NCBI GenBank assembly: GCA_964625525.1
Contig: CAZVEE010000001.1
Coordinates: 1-64,000 of the forward strand
Length of the DNA: 64,000 nt
Reading direction: 5' to 3'
Source of the DNA: CAZVEE01 sp964625525
GTDB taxonomy: Bacteria; Pseudomonadota; Alphaproteobacteria; JAJFIK01
In this document: positions 25,269-35,113 of the stretch, in pieces
How positions within the stretch are numbered: position 1 is the first letter of the stretch
Layout of the letters: the number at the start of each line of letters is the position of its first letter
Notes under the pieces: generated by a model
Database searches by the model: none
What the model was told of the DNA's origin: nothing
Seen by the model: only the letters and a program-made list of their open reading frames with translations
Program-made: the position numbers and the translations under genes

Positions 25269-27388
25269 GCCGGGTACGAGAGACGGCGGTCGAGGATCTG
25301 ACACCGGAAGAAGCCGCCCGTGAATTGGCTACCCTGGCCGAGGAACTGGCGGCCCACGCACGGCGCTATTACCAGGATGACGCGCCCATCATTTCCGATG
25401 CCGAGTATGATGCGCTGGAGCAGCGCAATATCGCCATCGAAGCCCGCTTCGCCGATTTGGTGCGGGCAGACAGCCCGATGACGCGCGTGGGCGCGGCCCC
25501 GTCGGAGAAATTCGCCAAAGTAGCCCATGCGGTGCCCATGCTGTCGCTGGGAAATGCTTTTGACGATGAGGACGTGGCGGATTTTCGCGAGCGGGTGTCG
25601 CGGTTTCTAAAACTGACGGAGGCGGATGACCTCGCGGTCCTGGCCGAGCCCAAGATTGATGGCTTGGGCGCGTCGCTGCGTTATGTGGACGGGGTCTTCG
25701 TGCAGGGCGCAACGCGCGGCGACGGCCAAACCGGCGAGGATGTCACCGCCAATTTGCGCACCATCGCTGATATTCCAGCGATGTTAAAGGGCAAGACCCC
25801 GCCCTCAGTGTTTGAAGTGCGCGGCGAAGTCTATATGGCGCATTCAGACTTTACAGCCCTCAATGCTCGCCAGGACGCGGCCGGCAAGCCCACGTTCAAA
25901 AACCCCCGCAATGCGGCGGCGGGGTCCCTGCGGCAACTGGATTCACGGATCACGGAAGACCGGCCTTTGCGGTTTTTCGCCTATAGCTGGGGCGAGGTGA
26001 GTGACCTGCCGGCCCAGACCAATCACGGGGTTTTGGCGCAGTTCGTGGACTGGGGCTTTCAGGTGAACCCGGAGCACCGCTTGTGCACATCCCTGGAGGA
26101 GATGCTCGCGGTGTACCGGCGCATTGCCGGCCAGCGCGCGGATCTCGATTACGATATTGACGGGGTCGTCTACAAGGTGGACCGGCTTGACTGGCAGCGC
26201 CGCTTGGGGTTTGTGTCGCGCGCGCCACGCTGGGCCATTGCCCATAAGTTTCCCGCCGAGCAGGCCGAGACGGTCCTGGACGCCATTGAGATTCAAGTGG
26301 GTCGAACAGGGGCTCTGACGCCGGTGGCGAAGCTGAAACCGATCACGGTGGGCGGCGTGGTGGTTTCCAACGCGACATTGCACAATGAAGACGAGATCGC
26401 GCGCAAAGATGTGCGCGTGGGCGACACGGTCGTGGTGCAGCGGGCGGGCGATGTCATTCCCCAAGTGGTCCGTGTGGTGATGGAGAAGCGCCCCAAGGAC
26501 GCTAAGCCCTTCGAGTTTCCCACCGCTTGTCCGGCCTGCGGCAGCCATGCGGAGCGCGACACGGACGAAAAGACCGGGAAGGCCGATGTGGTGCGCCGGT
26601 GTACGGGGGGGCTCATCTGTCCTCGCCAGGTGGTGGAGCGCCTTAAGCATTTTGTGTCCCGCAATGCCTTTGACATCGAAGGATTGGGCGCCAAGCAGGT
26701 GGAGGCGTTCTACGCGGATGGTTGGATCAAAGAGCCGGCCGACATCTTCGCTCTGGAAGAGCGGGATGGCGCCCCGCATCCGCTTCTGCGAGAGCGCGAC
26801 GGGTGGGGGGATAAGTCCGCAGGCAACCTGTTTCAGGCCATCGCCGAGCGGCGGCGCATTGGCCTCGACCGCTTCATCTATGCTTTGGGCATCCGCCATG
26901 TGGGCCAGACCAATGCCCGCATGTTGGCCCGCCATTACGGATCCATGAAAGCCTTCCGGACAGCCATGGAAGCAGCAAGCACGGATGACACGATGGCGGC
27001 GGATTTGCTCTCGATCGACGGGGTCGGGGGCGTGTTGGCCAAGGCCGTGACGGACTTCTTCGCCGAACAGCATAATCGCGACGCGCTGGACCGTTTGCTG
27101 GCCTACGTCACCCCAGAGCCCTACACCGAAGAGATCGCGGAAGACACGCCCATTGCCGGGAAAACGATTGTCTTTACAGGAACGTTGGAAAAGATGACCC
27201 GAGCAGAAGCCAAGGTGCGGGCCACGGCTCTTGGCGCCAAAGTCTCGGAGTCTGTGTCGAAGAAAACTGACCTGGTGGTCGCTGGCCCCGGTGCGGGGTC
27301 CAAACGCAAAAAGGCCGAGGACCTGGGCGTTCAGGTCCTCAGTGAGGACGAGTGGTTGACGCTGGCCGGCGCGGAGGAGACGCCATGA
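25265..27388 (+). CDS. ligA: NAD-dependent DNA ligase LigA
   Basis: 707 residues. It seals nicks in replication and repair using NAD+. Domain Ia contains YYQDDAPIISDAEYD; the adenylated lysine is Lys130 in EPKIDG; the OB fold has VQVGRTGALTPVAKL-like IQVGRTGALTPVAKLKP; a four-Cys zinc finger spans CPACGSHAERDTD to CTGGLICPRQ. Helix-hairpin-helix repeats and a C-terminal BRCT domain (GKTIVFTGTLEKMTR) follow. All family parts are intact. It is translationally coupled to recN upstream and to the next gene downstream. Confidence 0.98.
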   Translation: MSRVRETAVEDLTPEEAARELATLAEELAAHARRYYQDDAPIISDAEYDALEQRNIAIEARFADLVRADSPMTRVGAAPSEKFAKVAHAVPMLSLGNAFDDEDVADFRERVSRFLKLTEADDLAVLAEPKIDGLGASLRYVDGVFVQGATRGDGQTGEDVTANLRTIADIPAMLKGKTPPSVFEVRGEVYMAHSDFTALNARQDAAGKPTFKNPRNAAAGSLRQLDSRITEDRPLRFFAYSWGEVSDLPAQTNHGVLAQFVDWGFQVNPEHRLCTSLEEMLAVYRRIAGQRADLDYDIDGVVYKVDRLDWQRRLGFVSRAPRWAIAHKFPAEQAETVLDAIEIQVGRTGALTPVAKLKPITVGGVVVSNATLHNEDEIARKDVRVGDTVVVQRAGDVIPQVVRVVMEKRPKDAKPFEFPTACPACGSHAERDTDEKTGKADVVRRCTGGLICPRQVVERLKHFVSRNAFDIEGLGAKQVEAFYADGWIKEPADIFALEERDGAPHPLLRERDGWGDKSAGNLFQAIAERRRIGLDRFIYALGIRHVGQTNARMLARHYGSMKAFRTAMEAASTDDTMAADLLSIDGVGGVLAKAVTDFFAEQHNRDALDRLLAYVTPEPYTEEIAEDTPIAGKTIVFTGTLEKMTRAEAKVRATALGAKVSESVSKKTDLVVAGPGAGSKRKKAEDLGVQVLSEDEWLTLAGAEETP

Positions 27389-27846
27389 AACGCTTGCTGA
27401 TCATCGCCCATGCGCCTTCACCCAACACAAGCCGCCTGCGCGATGCGGTGCGCGATGGCGCGCTGGCCATGGACAGCGACGCCGTGGAGACTGTCGTAAA
27501 AGCTCCGTTGGAGGCAGGCCCCGATGATGTGCTCGCCGCCCAGGCGCTGGTGCTCGGGACCACGGAAAATCTCGGCTATATGAGCGGAGCCCTGAAGGAT
27601 TTCTTTGATCGCAGCTATTATCCGTGTCTGGAGCACACGCAAGGGCTGCCTTATGCCCTTTACATCCGTGCCGGCAATGACGGTACGGGCACGCGCCGGG
27701 GCGTGGAGACCATTGTGACGGGCCTGCGCTGGAAGGCGGTGCGCGAGCCGCTCCTGTGCCGGGGTGACTGGCGCGAAGACTTTGTGGACGAGGCGCGCGA
27801 GCTCGGCACCCTTATGGCCGCCGGGCTCGACGCCGGTGTGTTTTAA
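27385..27846 (+). CDS. Flavodoxin-fold NAD(P)H-dependent oxidoreductase
   Basis: 153 residues with a flavodoxin-like fold: KRLLIIAHAPSPNTSRLRDAV (FMN phosphate loop) at the N-terminus, ALVLGTTENLGYMSGALKDFFDR in the middle (stretch near residues 54-76), and a YIRAGNDGTGTRRGVE segment. The pattern suggests FMN binding and NAD(P)H-linked reduction, substrate unknown. ATG overlaps the ligA stop (ATGA). Its stop codon overlaps the convergent aminopeptidase stop by four bases (TTAA shared). Confidence 0.8.
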   Translation: MKRLLIIAHAPSPNTSRLRDAVRDGALAMDSDAVETVVKAPLEAGPDDVLAAQALVLGTTENLGYMSGALKDFFDRSYYPCLEHTQGLPYALYIRAGNDGTGTRRGVETIVTGLRWKAVREPLLCRGDWREDFVDEARELGTLMAAGLDAGVF

Positions 27847-29660
27847 AGCGCACGCGTCACGTCTTGCAGCCAGGCGCGGGTGGCGCCGTCGAGCTTGGGC
27901 GCGATCACTTTATAGACCCGGGCGTGATACTCGTTCAGCCAGTGGCGCTCCGCATCGCTGAGCATGCCGGGGATGATCAGAGTACGGTCGATGGGCGCAA
28001 GTGTCAGGGTTTCAAAGCCCAGAACCGGCCGGTCTCCACCATCAAGTGTTTCCGGCTTGGTCACGGCAATCAGGTTCTCGATACGAATGCCGTACTGCCC
28101 TTCGCGGTAGAAGCCTGGCTCGTTTGACACGATCATGCCCGGTTTCATCGCTGTATTCTTTAGCCGCTTGGAGATCGATTGCGGGCCCTCATGGACGCTG
28201 AGATAAGTGCCCACGCCATGGCCCGTGCCATGATCGTAATCGCAGCCGATCTCCCAAAGCGGTTGGCGCGCGATGGTATCAAGCTGAATGCCCAGCGTGC
28301 CTTCCGGGAACCGGGCCAGGGTAAGGCCGATCATGCCTTTCAGCACGCGCGTGAACCGATCGCGCATCTCCTCGGTGGGCGTGCCGACGGCGATGGTACG
28401 AGTGATGTCGGTAGTGCCGTCCTCATACTGACCACCAGAGTCAATGAGGTAGAGCGTGCCGTGTTCCAGCCGCCGGTTGCTGCGCTCGGTCACGCGGTAA
28501 TGGGGCAGGGCCGCGTTCGGGCCAACGGCGGATATGGATTCAAAACTGATGTCTTTAAGATCGTGGGTTTCTTCGCGGAACGTTTCGAGTTGCTTGGCCG
28601 CCGCGATTTCGTCGATGGCGCCGCCGGTCGCCTCCCGCGCGAGCCAGGCGAGAAACCGGGTGACGGCCACGCCGTCGCGCTCATGGGCGTTGCGCATGCC
28701 ATCAAGCTCTGCCGCGGTCTTGCACGCTTTGGGCAGCTGGCAGGGATCGGCCATGTGTTTGACGGTCGCGCCGGCGTCCCGCAGGCGATTGTCCACCCAG
28801 ACCGGTGTCCATTCCGCGTCGAGCGCAACGGTTTTGCCATCCGCCCCCAGACGGTCAAGGGTCGGGCCCAGCACATTGGGCGCGGTCACCGTAACCGCAT
28901 TGCCTAAATGCGCCCGCAGATCGCCGTCGATTTTGCGATCGTCAATGAACAGGTCCACTTGCCCATCCGTATGCAGAAGGGCAAAGCAGTGTGTGACCGG
29001 CACATGGGGCACGTCGCCGCCGCGTATGTTCAGCAGCCAAGCGATAGAATCAGGCAGGGCCAGCACGACGGCGTCGGCGCCGGCCTTTTCCAGAGTCGCG
29101 CCCACGTTGAGGCGCTTGTCCTCAGACGCGCGGCCCGAAAGGCTCGTGGGATGCGGGTGCGCGGGCGCCAGAGGCGGCAAGGGCTGATCCGCCCACACCG
29201 CGTCGATCGGGTTATGGTCAAGGGGTTCCAGCCTCGCGCCCGCCGCTTCGATAGCTGGCTTGAGGCGGCGAATATCACCCGGCGTATGCAGCCAGGGGTC
29301 AAAGCCAATGATCTGGCCAGCGCTCAGCGCCTCACCAAGCCAGGCATTGGCCGAGGATGTGACAGTGGAGACCGGTTCGAACACGGCGGTGTCCACCTGC
29401 TGGCGCACTTGCACCGTATAACGTCCGTCCACGAATACGGCCGCCTGGTCCGGCAGCACGGCAGCCATGCCGGCCGAGCCCGTAAACCCGGTGAGCCAGG
29501 CCAGACGTTCCGCATGGGCCGGCACATATTCGCCCTGGTGTTCATCTGCACGGGGAATGATCACGCCGTCAAAACCGTGGTTTTTCAGATGCGCGCGCAG
29601 CAGAGCGGCGCGTTCGGCGCCATGATCCGGGTTGCCGCGTTCACTGAAGGACTGACGCAT
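27843..29660 (-). CDS. M24-family Xaa-Pro aminopeptidase (aminopeptidase P)
   Basis: 605 residues, the three-domain long form of aminopeptidase P, which releases N-terminal residues preceding proline. Two creatinase-like N-terminal domains (about 1-315) precede the pita-bread catalytic domain. Metal-site motifs are intact: LIDSGGQYEDGTTDITRT (two Asp), GHGVGTYLSVHEGP (His) and NEPGFY plus GIRIEN (Glu residues). ATG at 29660 has AGGAG about nine bases upstream. It lies just downstream of prmA on the same strand (18-base gap), a frequent alphaproteobacterial pair. Confidence 0.93.
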   Translation of the reverse strand: MRQSFSERGNPDHGAERAALLRAHLKNHGFDGVIIPRADEHQGEYVPAHAERLAWLTGFTGSAGMAAVLPDQAAVFVDGRYTVQVRQQVDTAVFEPVSTVTSSANAWLGEALSAGQIIGFDPWLHTPGDIRRLKPAIEAAGARLEPLDHNPIDAVWADQPLPPLAPAHPHPTSLSGRASEDKRLNVGATLEKAGADAVVLALPDSIAWLLNIRGGDVPHVPVTHCFALLHTDGQVDLFIDDRKIDGDLRAHLGNAVTVTAPNVLGPTLDRLGADGKTVALDAEWTPVWVDNRLRDAGATVKHMADPCQLPKACKTAAELDGMRNAHERDGVAVTRFLAWLAREATGGAIDEIAAAKQLETFREETHDLKDISFESISAVGPNAALPHYRVTERSNRRLEHGTLYLIDSGGQYEDGTTDITRTIAVGTPTEEMRDRFTRVLKGMIGLTLARFPEGTLGIQLDTIARQPLWEIGCDYDHGTGHGVGTYLSVHEGPQSISKRLKNTAMKPGMIVSNEPGFYREGQYGIRIENLIAVTKPETLDGGDRPVLGFETLTLAPIDRTLIIPGMLSDAERHWLNEYHARVYKVIAPKLDGATRAWLQDVTRAL

Positions 29661-29678
29661 AGGGGCTCTCCTGACAGG

Positions 29679-30536
29679 TTAGGCGGCATCAAGCACGAGG
29701 GTGCTCCAGCCTTCAATCCGGGTTCGGTCTTTGACGCTTAAGCCAAGTGGTGTGTAGGCCGCCAGCACCCGCTCTTCTTGATCAGTGAGAAGGCCCGAGA
29801 GCACCACGGTGCCCTTCGGGGCGACGGTCGTGCTGATCTCCTCCGCCAGATCGATGAGCGGTTGCATCAAGATATTGGCGACCACCAGATCATAGGGCGC
29901 CTGATCGCGAATGGCCGTGCAGCGGGTCCCGCTGGCCACGGTAAACGCGATTTCATCCGCACACGCATTGACATGGGCATTGGCTTTGGCGGTTTCAATG
30001 GCGATCGGGTCCATGTCGCCGGCCATCACCGGAATGCGCATATGTTTGGCAATGGCCATGGCAAGAACACCGGTACCGCAGCCCACATCAAGGGCGTTGC
30101 GATAGGCACGGGCGCGCCCCAGCGTGTCGATGGCTTCAAGACAGCCGCGTGTGGTGCCATGATGGCCGGTGCCGAAGGCCTGGCCAGCCTCAATCAGGAT
30201 ACCAATATCATCGGCTCCGCTCGGGCCGTCATGGTGCTGACCATGGACGATGAAGCGTCCTGCGCGCACTGGTGTCAATTCGCTCAAAGACATGGCCACC
30301 CAATCTTCATCGGGTAACCGGCACACGGAGGTGAGTAATCGGTCCTCGTCGGAAATCAGATCGAGTGCCGCGCGGGCTTCGCGCTGCTCGTCATAGAGCG
30401 CATCGACCCGCCAGCAGTCTTTGTCCGCGTCTTCGAAAATGGACACCGCCAACGCCTCTGGCAAGACCGCGTCGGACCAGAGTGCCGCGGCCTGCTCCGC
30501 CGGTTCGCGTTCCGCATGAAGAATAATCCGCCACAT
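29679..30536 (-). CDS. prmA: Ribosomal protein L11 methyltransferase PrmA
   Basis: 285 residues. Trimethylates L11 with SAM. The family's GQAFGTGHHGTTRGCLEAI motif and SAM site LDVGCGTGVLAMAIAKH (about 153-169) are present, followed by the catalytic-domain VVANILMQPLIDLA. Length matches alphaproteobacterial PrmA. It sits between uvrD (30-base gap) and the aminopeptidase, all on the minus strand, so they probably share transcripts. Confidence 0.95.
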   Translation of the reverse strand: MWRIILHAEREPAEQAAALWSDAVLPEALAVSIFEDADKDCWRVDALYDEQREARAALDLISDEDRLLTSVCRLPDEDWVAMSLSELTPVRAGRFIVHGQHHDGPSGADDIGILIEAGQAFGTGHHGTTRGCLEAIDTLGRARAYRNALDVGCGTGVLAMAIAKHMRIPVMAGDMDPIAIETAKANAHVNACADEIAFTVASGTRCTAIRDQAPYDLVVANILMQPLIDLAEEISTTVAPKGTVVLSGLLTDQEERVLAAYTPLGLSVKDRTRIEGWSTLVLDAA

Positions 30537-30566
30537 GATTGTCGTCCCTTCAACCCCCGAAAATGC

Positions 30567-32888
30567 TCACTCGGCCACTGGCGACACGAAGCTGGCAATC
30601 ACCCGCTTCGATCCGACCGTGTCAAAGGTCACGGTCAGCTTCGCCCCCTCCATGGCCGTGATACTCCCCGTTCCGAACTTTTGATGCGAGACCCGGTCGC
30701 CCACCGTGAAGTTTTGCGCGCTTGGGTCGGTGGTCGCGATCAGGTCCTTGTGATGGTCAATGACTTGCGGGGCATCAAGACGCGGTCGCCCCGCTTTGCC
30801 CGCCGCTTGCGCCCGCCGCCAGCCCGGCGTGTCATAACCGCTGGTGAACGGCGTCACATGATCAAAGCGCGACGGGCCTGCAAAGGGCGAGGCGGTGCTA
30901 TCTTCGGTAATGTGCTTGGCCGGCAGTTCACTGATGAAGCGGGACGGGATACAGGGCTGCATCCGCCCGTAAATCGTCCGCATGGTGGCATAGGAGATGA
31001 AGGCCCGTTTGCGCGCCCGGGTGATGCCCACATAGGCGAGCCGGCGCTCTTCTTCTAGGCCTTTTTCACCATGCTCATCGAGAGACCGCTGGCTGGGGAA
31101 CAGACCTTCCTCCCAGCCGGGGAGAAACACGGTGTCGAACTCCAGGCCCTTGGCGGCGTGCAGGGTCATGAGGGTGACTTTGTCGTCCGTGCCCGCCTGT
31201 TCCAGTTCCACCACCAGCGCGATGTGCTCCAGATAGCCTTCCAGCGTGTCGAACTCCTGCATGGAGCGCACGAGTTCCTTCAGGTTCTCGATCCGGCCTG
31301 GTGCCTGGGGTGATTTGTCCGCCGTCCACATGTCCATGTAGCCGGACTCATCCAGGATCAGGCCCGCGAGGTCCCAATGGCGAATTTCCGTTTTTTGAGC
31401 GCGCCAATGGTCGATCTGCTGCAGGAAGGCGCCCATGGCCTTGGCCTGTTGCCCTTTCAACGCCCCCATCTCCAGCAAACGATAGCTTGCTTCCGCATAA
31501 GGAATATCGTGCTCTCGCGACAGGGCGGTGAAGGCCTGACTGACCTTGTCGCCAAGTTTGCGCGAAGGGGTGTTGAAAATTCGTTCAAAAGCCAGGCTGT
31601 CTGCGGGATTGGCGACAATCCGTAAATAAGCGATGGCGTCGCGAATCTCCGCACGCTCATAGAAGCGAGGGCCGCCGATGACTTGATAAGGTAGGCCGAT
31701 GGTGACGAAGCGATCTTCCAGTGATCGCATCTGCGAGGACGCACGCACCAGTACAGCCATTTGCGCCAGGGACTCACCGTCCTTTTTCAGGGTCTCCATG
31801 GTATCAGTGACACTGCGGGCTTCTTCCGCGTCGTCAAAGACGCCGCGAATGGTGAGGGGCTCGCCAGCCGCATCATCCGTCCACAGCGTTTTACCCAGAC
31901 GTTGCTGGTTCCCAGCGATGAGCCCCGACGCAGCCCCGAGAATATTTGCGGTCGAGCGGTAATTGCGCTCCAGGCGGATAACCGTTGCGTCGGGAAAGTC
32001 GGTCTCAAAGCGCAGAATATTGTCCACTTCCGCGCCGCGCCAGCCATAGATGGACTGGTCGTCATCGCCCACACAGCAGATATTATGCGGCCCTTGCGCC
32101 AGCAGGCGCAGCCACAGATACTGGGCCACATTCGTGTCCTGATATTCGTCCACCAGGATGTATTTAAAGCGCTGGTGGAACTCCGCCAACACGTCCGGGT
32201 TTTCCCGAAACAGGCGCAGACATTCCATCAGCAGATCGCCGAAATCCACTGCATTGAGAAATTTCAGGCGCTCTTGATACTGACGGTAGAGGTCGCCGCC
32301 GCGGCCATTGGCGTACTGGCCGGCTTCGCTTTCGGGCACTTGGTCAGGCGCCCAGCCCTTGTTCTTCCAGCGGTCGATCAGGAAAGCGAGTTGACGGGCG
32401 GGCCAGCGCTTGTCGTCGATACGGTCGGCCTGCACAAGCTGTTTCAGCAGGCGGATCTGGTCATCTGTATCCAGAATGGTGAAGGCGGAGGTCAGCCCGA
32501 CCAGCTCCGCGTTGCGACGCAGGATTTGCGCGGAAATCGAGTGGAACGTGCCCAGCCACGGCATGCCTTCGACCACTGCGCCCAAAAGGGCGCCAATGCG
32601 CTCTTTCATCTCCCGGGCGGCCTTGTTGGTAAAGGTCACTGAGAGGATTTCCCGCGGCCAGGCGCGGCGTGTGGCGATGAGGTGGGCAATGCGCGTGGTC
32701 AACACGCGGGTCTTGCCGGTCCCGGCCCCCGCCAGGACCAGCACCGGGCCGTCAAGTGCCTCGACAGCGGCGCGCTGCTCGGGATTGAGCGTGGTCAGAT
32801 AAGGCGGTTCGGCCTGGGGCGCGGGCGCCCCAGGAACGGGAGTGTCATCATCGTCAAGGTCGAACGGGTCGTCGAAGCTGTTGGGCAT
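30567..32888 (-). CDS. uvrD: UvrD/PcrA-type superfamily 1 DNA helicase
   Basis: 773 residues. A 3'-5' helicase in mismatch and excision repair. Motif Q LNPEQRAAV, Walker A LAGAGTGKTRVLT (about 53-65), motif Ia VTFTNKAAREMKER, motif II VDEYQDTN, motif III GDDDQSIYGWRGA, motif IV LERNYRS, motif V TLHAAKGLEFD and motif VI AYVGITRARK are all present. The C-terminal Tudor-like segment VGDRVSHQKFGTGSI is typical of PcrA/UvrD. ATG at 32888 is chosen since homology begins near there; upstream in-frame residues are low-complexity and would overlap the clc end. An acidic start (DDPFDLDDDD) is unusual but plausible. Confidence 0.96.
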   Translation of the reverse strand: MPNSFDDPFDLDDDDTPVPGAPAPQAEPPYLTTLNPEQRAAVEALDGPVLVLAGAGTGKTRVLTTRIAHLIATRRAWPREILSVTFTNKAAREMKERIGALLGAVVEGMPWLGTFHSISAQILRRNAELVGLTSAFTILDTDDQIRLLKQLVQADRIDDKRWPARQLAFLIDRWKNKGWAPDQVPESEAGQYANGRGGDLYRQYQERLKFLNAVDFGDLLMECLRLFRENPDVLAEFHQRFKYILVDEYQDTNVAQYLWLRLLAQGPHNICCVGDDDQSIYGWRGAEVDNILRFETDFPDATVIRLERNYRSTANILGAASGLIAGNQQRLGKTLWTDDAAGEPLTIRGVFDDAEEARSVTDTMETLKKDGESLAQMAVLVRASSQMRSLEDRFVTIGLPYQVIGGPRFYERAEIRDAIAYLRIVANPADSLAFERIFNTPSRKLGDKVSQAFTALSREHDIPYAEASYRLLEMGALKGQQAKAMGAFLQQIDHWRAQKTEIRHWDLAGLILDESGYMDMWTADKSPQAPGRIENLKELVRSMQEFDTLEGYLEHIALVVELEQAGTDDKVTLMTLHAAKGLEFDTVFLPGWEEGLFPSQRSLDEHGEKGLEEERRLAYVGITRARKRAFISYATMRTIYGRMQPCIPSRFISELPAKHITEDSTASPFAGPSRFDHVTPFTSGYDTPGWRRAQAAGKAGRPRLDAPQVIDHHKDLIATTDPSAQNFTVGDRVSHQKFGTGSITAMEGAKLTVTFDTVGSKRVIASFVSPVAE

Positions 32889-32946
32889 GATGCTCTGAAG
32901 GCAGGGACGGCGGTGTGGCGCGAGAGGCTCTTCGGGCCGGCCCCTT

Positions 32947-34554
32947 CTAGTGTTCCTCGATATTCGTCTCCACGAGACCCTTGTTATAGATTTCCAGGGC
33001 TCGTGTGTACGTGACAATCCCGATCACCGTCTGCGGCGCGGTCCGCTCCACCACTTGAAGCACCTCTACGCTGTATTTGTCCATGCGCGTCAACGTGGTG
33101 TCGAGCGAGGATTCCGGGTAGAGGCGGGGTGTCTGCTCGTCTTCAAGATCGTAAGGCGCGCCGAGGCGCTCCATGAAGTCGGCCACGCGGATCGTGTGCC
33201 GGACTGATGTGTAAGTTCCTTCTCTAATGTCGATGTCGCGCATGAGCAACTGCCATTCGAAGAAGCTCATGCGCATGTAGGACTGGTTTGCCGCCGTTGC
33301 CACCGCTGCAGAGACCAGCAGCGCGATGGTCATGGCGTAATCGGCCGTGAGTTCAAAAACGATCACACTCGTGGAGATCGGCGCACGCAGAACAGCCGCC
33401 GCCACCGCACCCATGCCAACAATGGCGTAAAAGCCGTAGGAGCTGGTCTGGGCTGGAAACAACCCATCGATGGCGATGCCCACGGCGCCTCCGGCCAGGG
33501 CCCCCAGATAAAGAGAGGGCCCGAACACGCCGCCGCCGAAACGGCTCGCGACCGTCACGGCTGTCGCGATGATCTTGGCCGCGATCAGCCCGAGCAGCAC
33601 CCAGAGCGGGAAGGTCTCAAGCAAGGTGTCCGTGATCACTTCATCTCCGGGGCCAAGGATCTCCGGCACCCACAACGCCATCACACCGAGCACCAGCCCG
33701 CCCGCCGGCGGGCGCATCCACAAGGGCACGTCCACTTGGGCGGCAAGCCATAGGGCGCCTTTGGCGGTTTGGACGAAAGCAATGGCCACGGCCGCCGCCG
33801 CCAGGCCCAGCGCCACAAAGGCAGGCAGCTCCAGATAAGAGACGAGTTGGTGTTCGGGCACGACAAATGCCGGTGTGTCCCCCAGATGCAGCCGCGAGAC
33901 CACCGCGCCCGCGACACTCGCCGTCGCAATGGGCGCGAAAGAGCGCACCGCGTAGTGGCGCAGGATCACTTCATGGGCAAAGAGGAACCCGGCAATAGGA
34001 GCATTGAACAGCGCTGCCACCGCCGCTGAAACACCGCAGGCCATGAGAATGCGCGTGGTGCGCCGGGGCAGGTTCAACAGCCGAGCGCCCAGCGAGCCGA
34101 ACGAGGCGCCCAGATGCACGTCCGGCCCCTCCAGACCCGCGCTGGCGCCCGAGCCCAGCGAGATCGATGAGACGAACGCCGAGCCGAGCGACGGCCCGAA
34201 AGGCAGCCGCCCCCCCTCCCGGTCATTGGCGGCGATCACGTCGGCAATGCTCATGGGGCGTTCGATGCGCACCAGCAAGGTAAGCAGAATGCCCACCAGC
34301 AAGCCGCCCGCCGCCGGCGCGCCAATCACTTGCCAAGCCGGCAAGGCACGCACGGCCTCTACCAGAGTGGTCTCGCCGCCGGCCCCGAAAAACAGCCAGT
34401 GAAACCAATCAATCAGAAGATAAAAGACGATCGTGGCGTGTCCCGCGGCGATGCCGATGACAAGAGCCGCTGGCCAGATCAGCCGGTTGTTGAACTGGTT
34501 GCGTTTCACCCAGCTCAGAGCCTTGTCCGTCCATGTGCTCTGGCCTGTGCTCAC
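32947..34554 (-). CDS. CLC-family chloride channel
   Basis: 535 residues with about ten membrane helices (20-400) and a C-terminal cytoplasmic tail resembling a degenerate CBS pair. CLC signatures: SLGSGASAGLEGP (gating Glu retained in GLEGP), FNAPIAGFLFAHEV, RFGGGVFGPSLYLGA and APISTSVIVFELT. The residue matching the internal proton glutamate of E. coli ClC-ec1 (Glu203, second E of IIEE) is Val here, as in CLC channels, suggesting chloride conductance more than H+/Cl- exchange. It lies 58 bases before uvrD on the same strand. Confidence 0.92.
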   Translation of the reverse strand: MSTGQSTWTDKALSWVKRNQFNNRLIWPAALVIGIAAGHATIVFYLLIDWFHWLFFGAGGETTLVEAVRALPAWQVIGAPAAGGLLVGILLTLLVRIERPMSIADVIAANDREGGRLPFGPSLGSAFVSSISLGSGASAGLEGPDVHLGASFGSLGARLLNLPRRTTRILMACGVSAAVAALFNAPIAGFLFAHEVILRHYAVRSFAPIATASVAGAVVSRLHLGDTPAFVVPEHQLVSYLELPAFVALGLAAAAVAIAFVQTAKGALWLAAQVDVPLWMRPPAGGLVLGVMALWVPEILGPGDEVITDTLLETFPLWVLLGLIAAKIIATAVTVASRFGGGVFGPSLYLGALAGGAVGIAIDGLFPAQTSSYGFYAIVGMGAVAAAVLRAPISTSVIVFELTADYAMTIALLVSAAVATAANQSYMRMSFFEWQLLMRDIDIREGTYTSVRHTIRVADFMERLGAPYDLEDEQTPRLYPESSLDTTLTRMDKYSVEVLQVVERTAPQTVIGIVTYTRALEIYNKGLVETNIEEH

Positions 34555-34573
34555 CGTGTCCCCCGTCAGTCGC

Positions 34574-35113
34574 TCACCGGCATTGCCCCAGCGAGCCTTC
34601 TGCGCAGATGCGCTCGCCGTCGATCCAACGGGCGCCGCTGAGATCAGCTTCCAGAATGTCGGTGCGGTTCAGGAGCGCGTCGGTCAGGTCCGCCTCGCGC
34701 AGAATGGCGCGAAAGAAGCGGGCTCCGGTCAGGTCCGCGTCGCGCAGGATCGCGCCCGTGAGATCGGCCTTGGTGAAATCCGCCTCGCGCAGATACGCGC
34801 CGGTCAAGTCGGCGCCGATCAGGGTTGCCGAGAGGAATTTGGCGCGCCGGGCGTCGGCGTCCCGCAGCACTGCCGTGCTGAGGTCGGACCGGTTGAAGCG
34901 GGCCTGGTCCAGATCGGCGCCCGTGAGATCCACGCCGGCAAACGGGCGCTCTTCCATGTAACAGCGCCGCCAGTCCACGCCGGGGCCAGCGGGGTCGTTA
35001 CAGCCCGCCTGCGCTGGAGTGCTGGTTATGGCCGCCACCGCCAGTAGGCCCAGAATCGCACAGCCAAGAGCGGCGATGCTCCGAGCGGTAAACCGTCTCC
35101 CCATGCTGCTCAT
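34574..35113 (-). CDS. Secreted pentapeptide-repeat protein
   Basis: 179 residues. A signal peptide (hydrophobic about 12-29, cleavage likely after AQA near 36) leads to an exported domain with a conserved Cys near CNDP and CYMEERP. About 18 pentapeptide repeats of the A(D/N)LXX type follow (GVDLTGADLDQARF to ADLSGARW), predicting a right-handed quadrilateral beta helix, and a short Cys-containing tail. No catalytic motif; likely a periplasmic binding or scaffold protein. Its ATG overlaps the DUF4169 stop (ATGA), so the two are coupled. Confidence 0.85.
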   Translation of the reverse strand: MSSMGRRFTARSIAALGCAILGLLAVAAITSTPAQAGCNDPAGPGVDWRRCYMEERPFAGVDLTGADLDQARFNRSDLSTAVLRDADARRAKFLSATLIGADLTGAYLREADFTKADLTGAILRDADLTGARFFRAILREADLTDALLNRTDILEADLSGARWIDGERICAEGSLGQCR

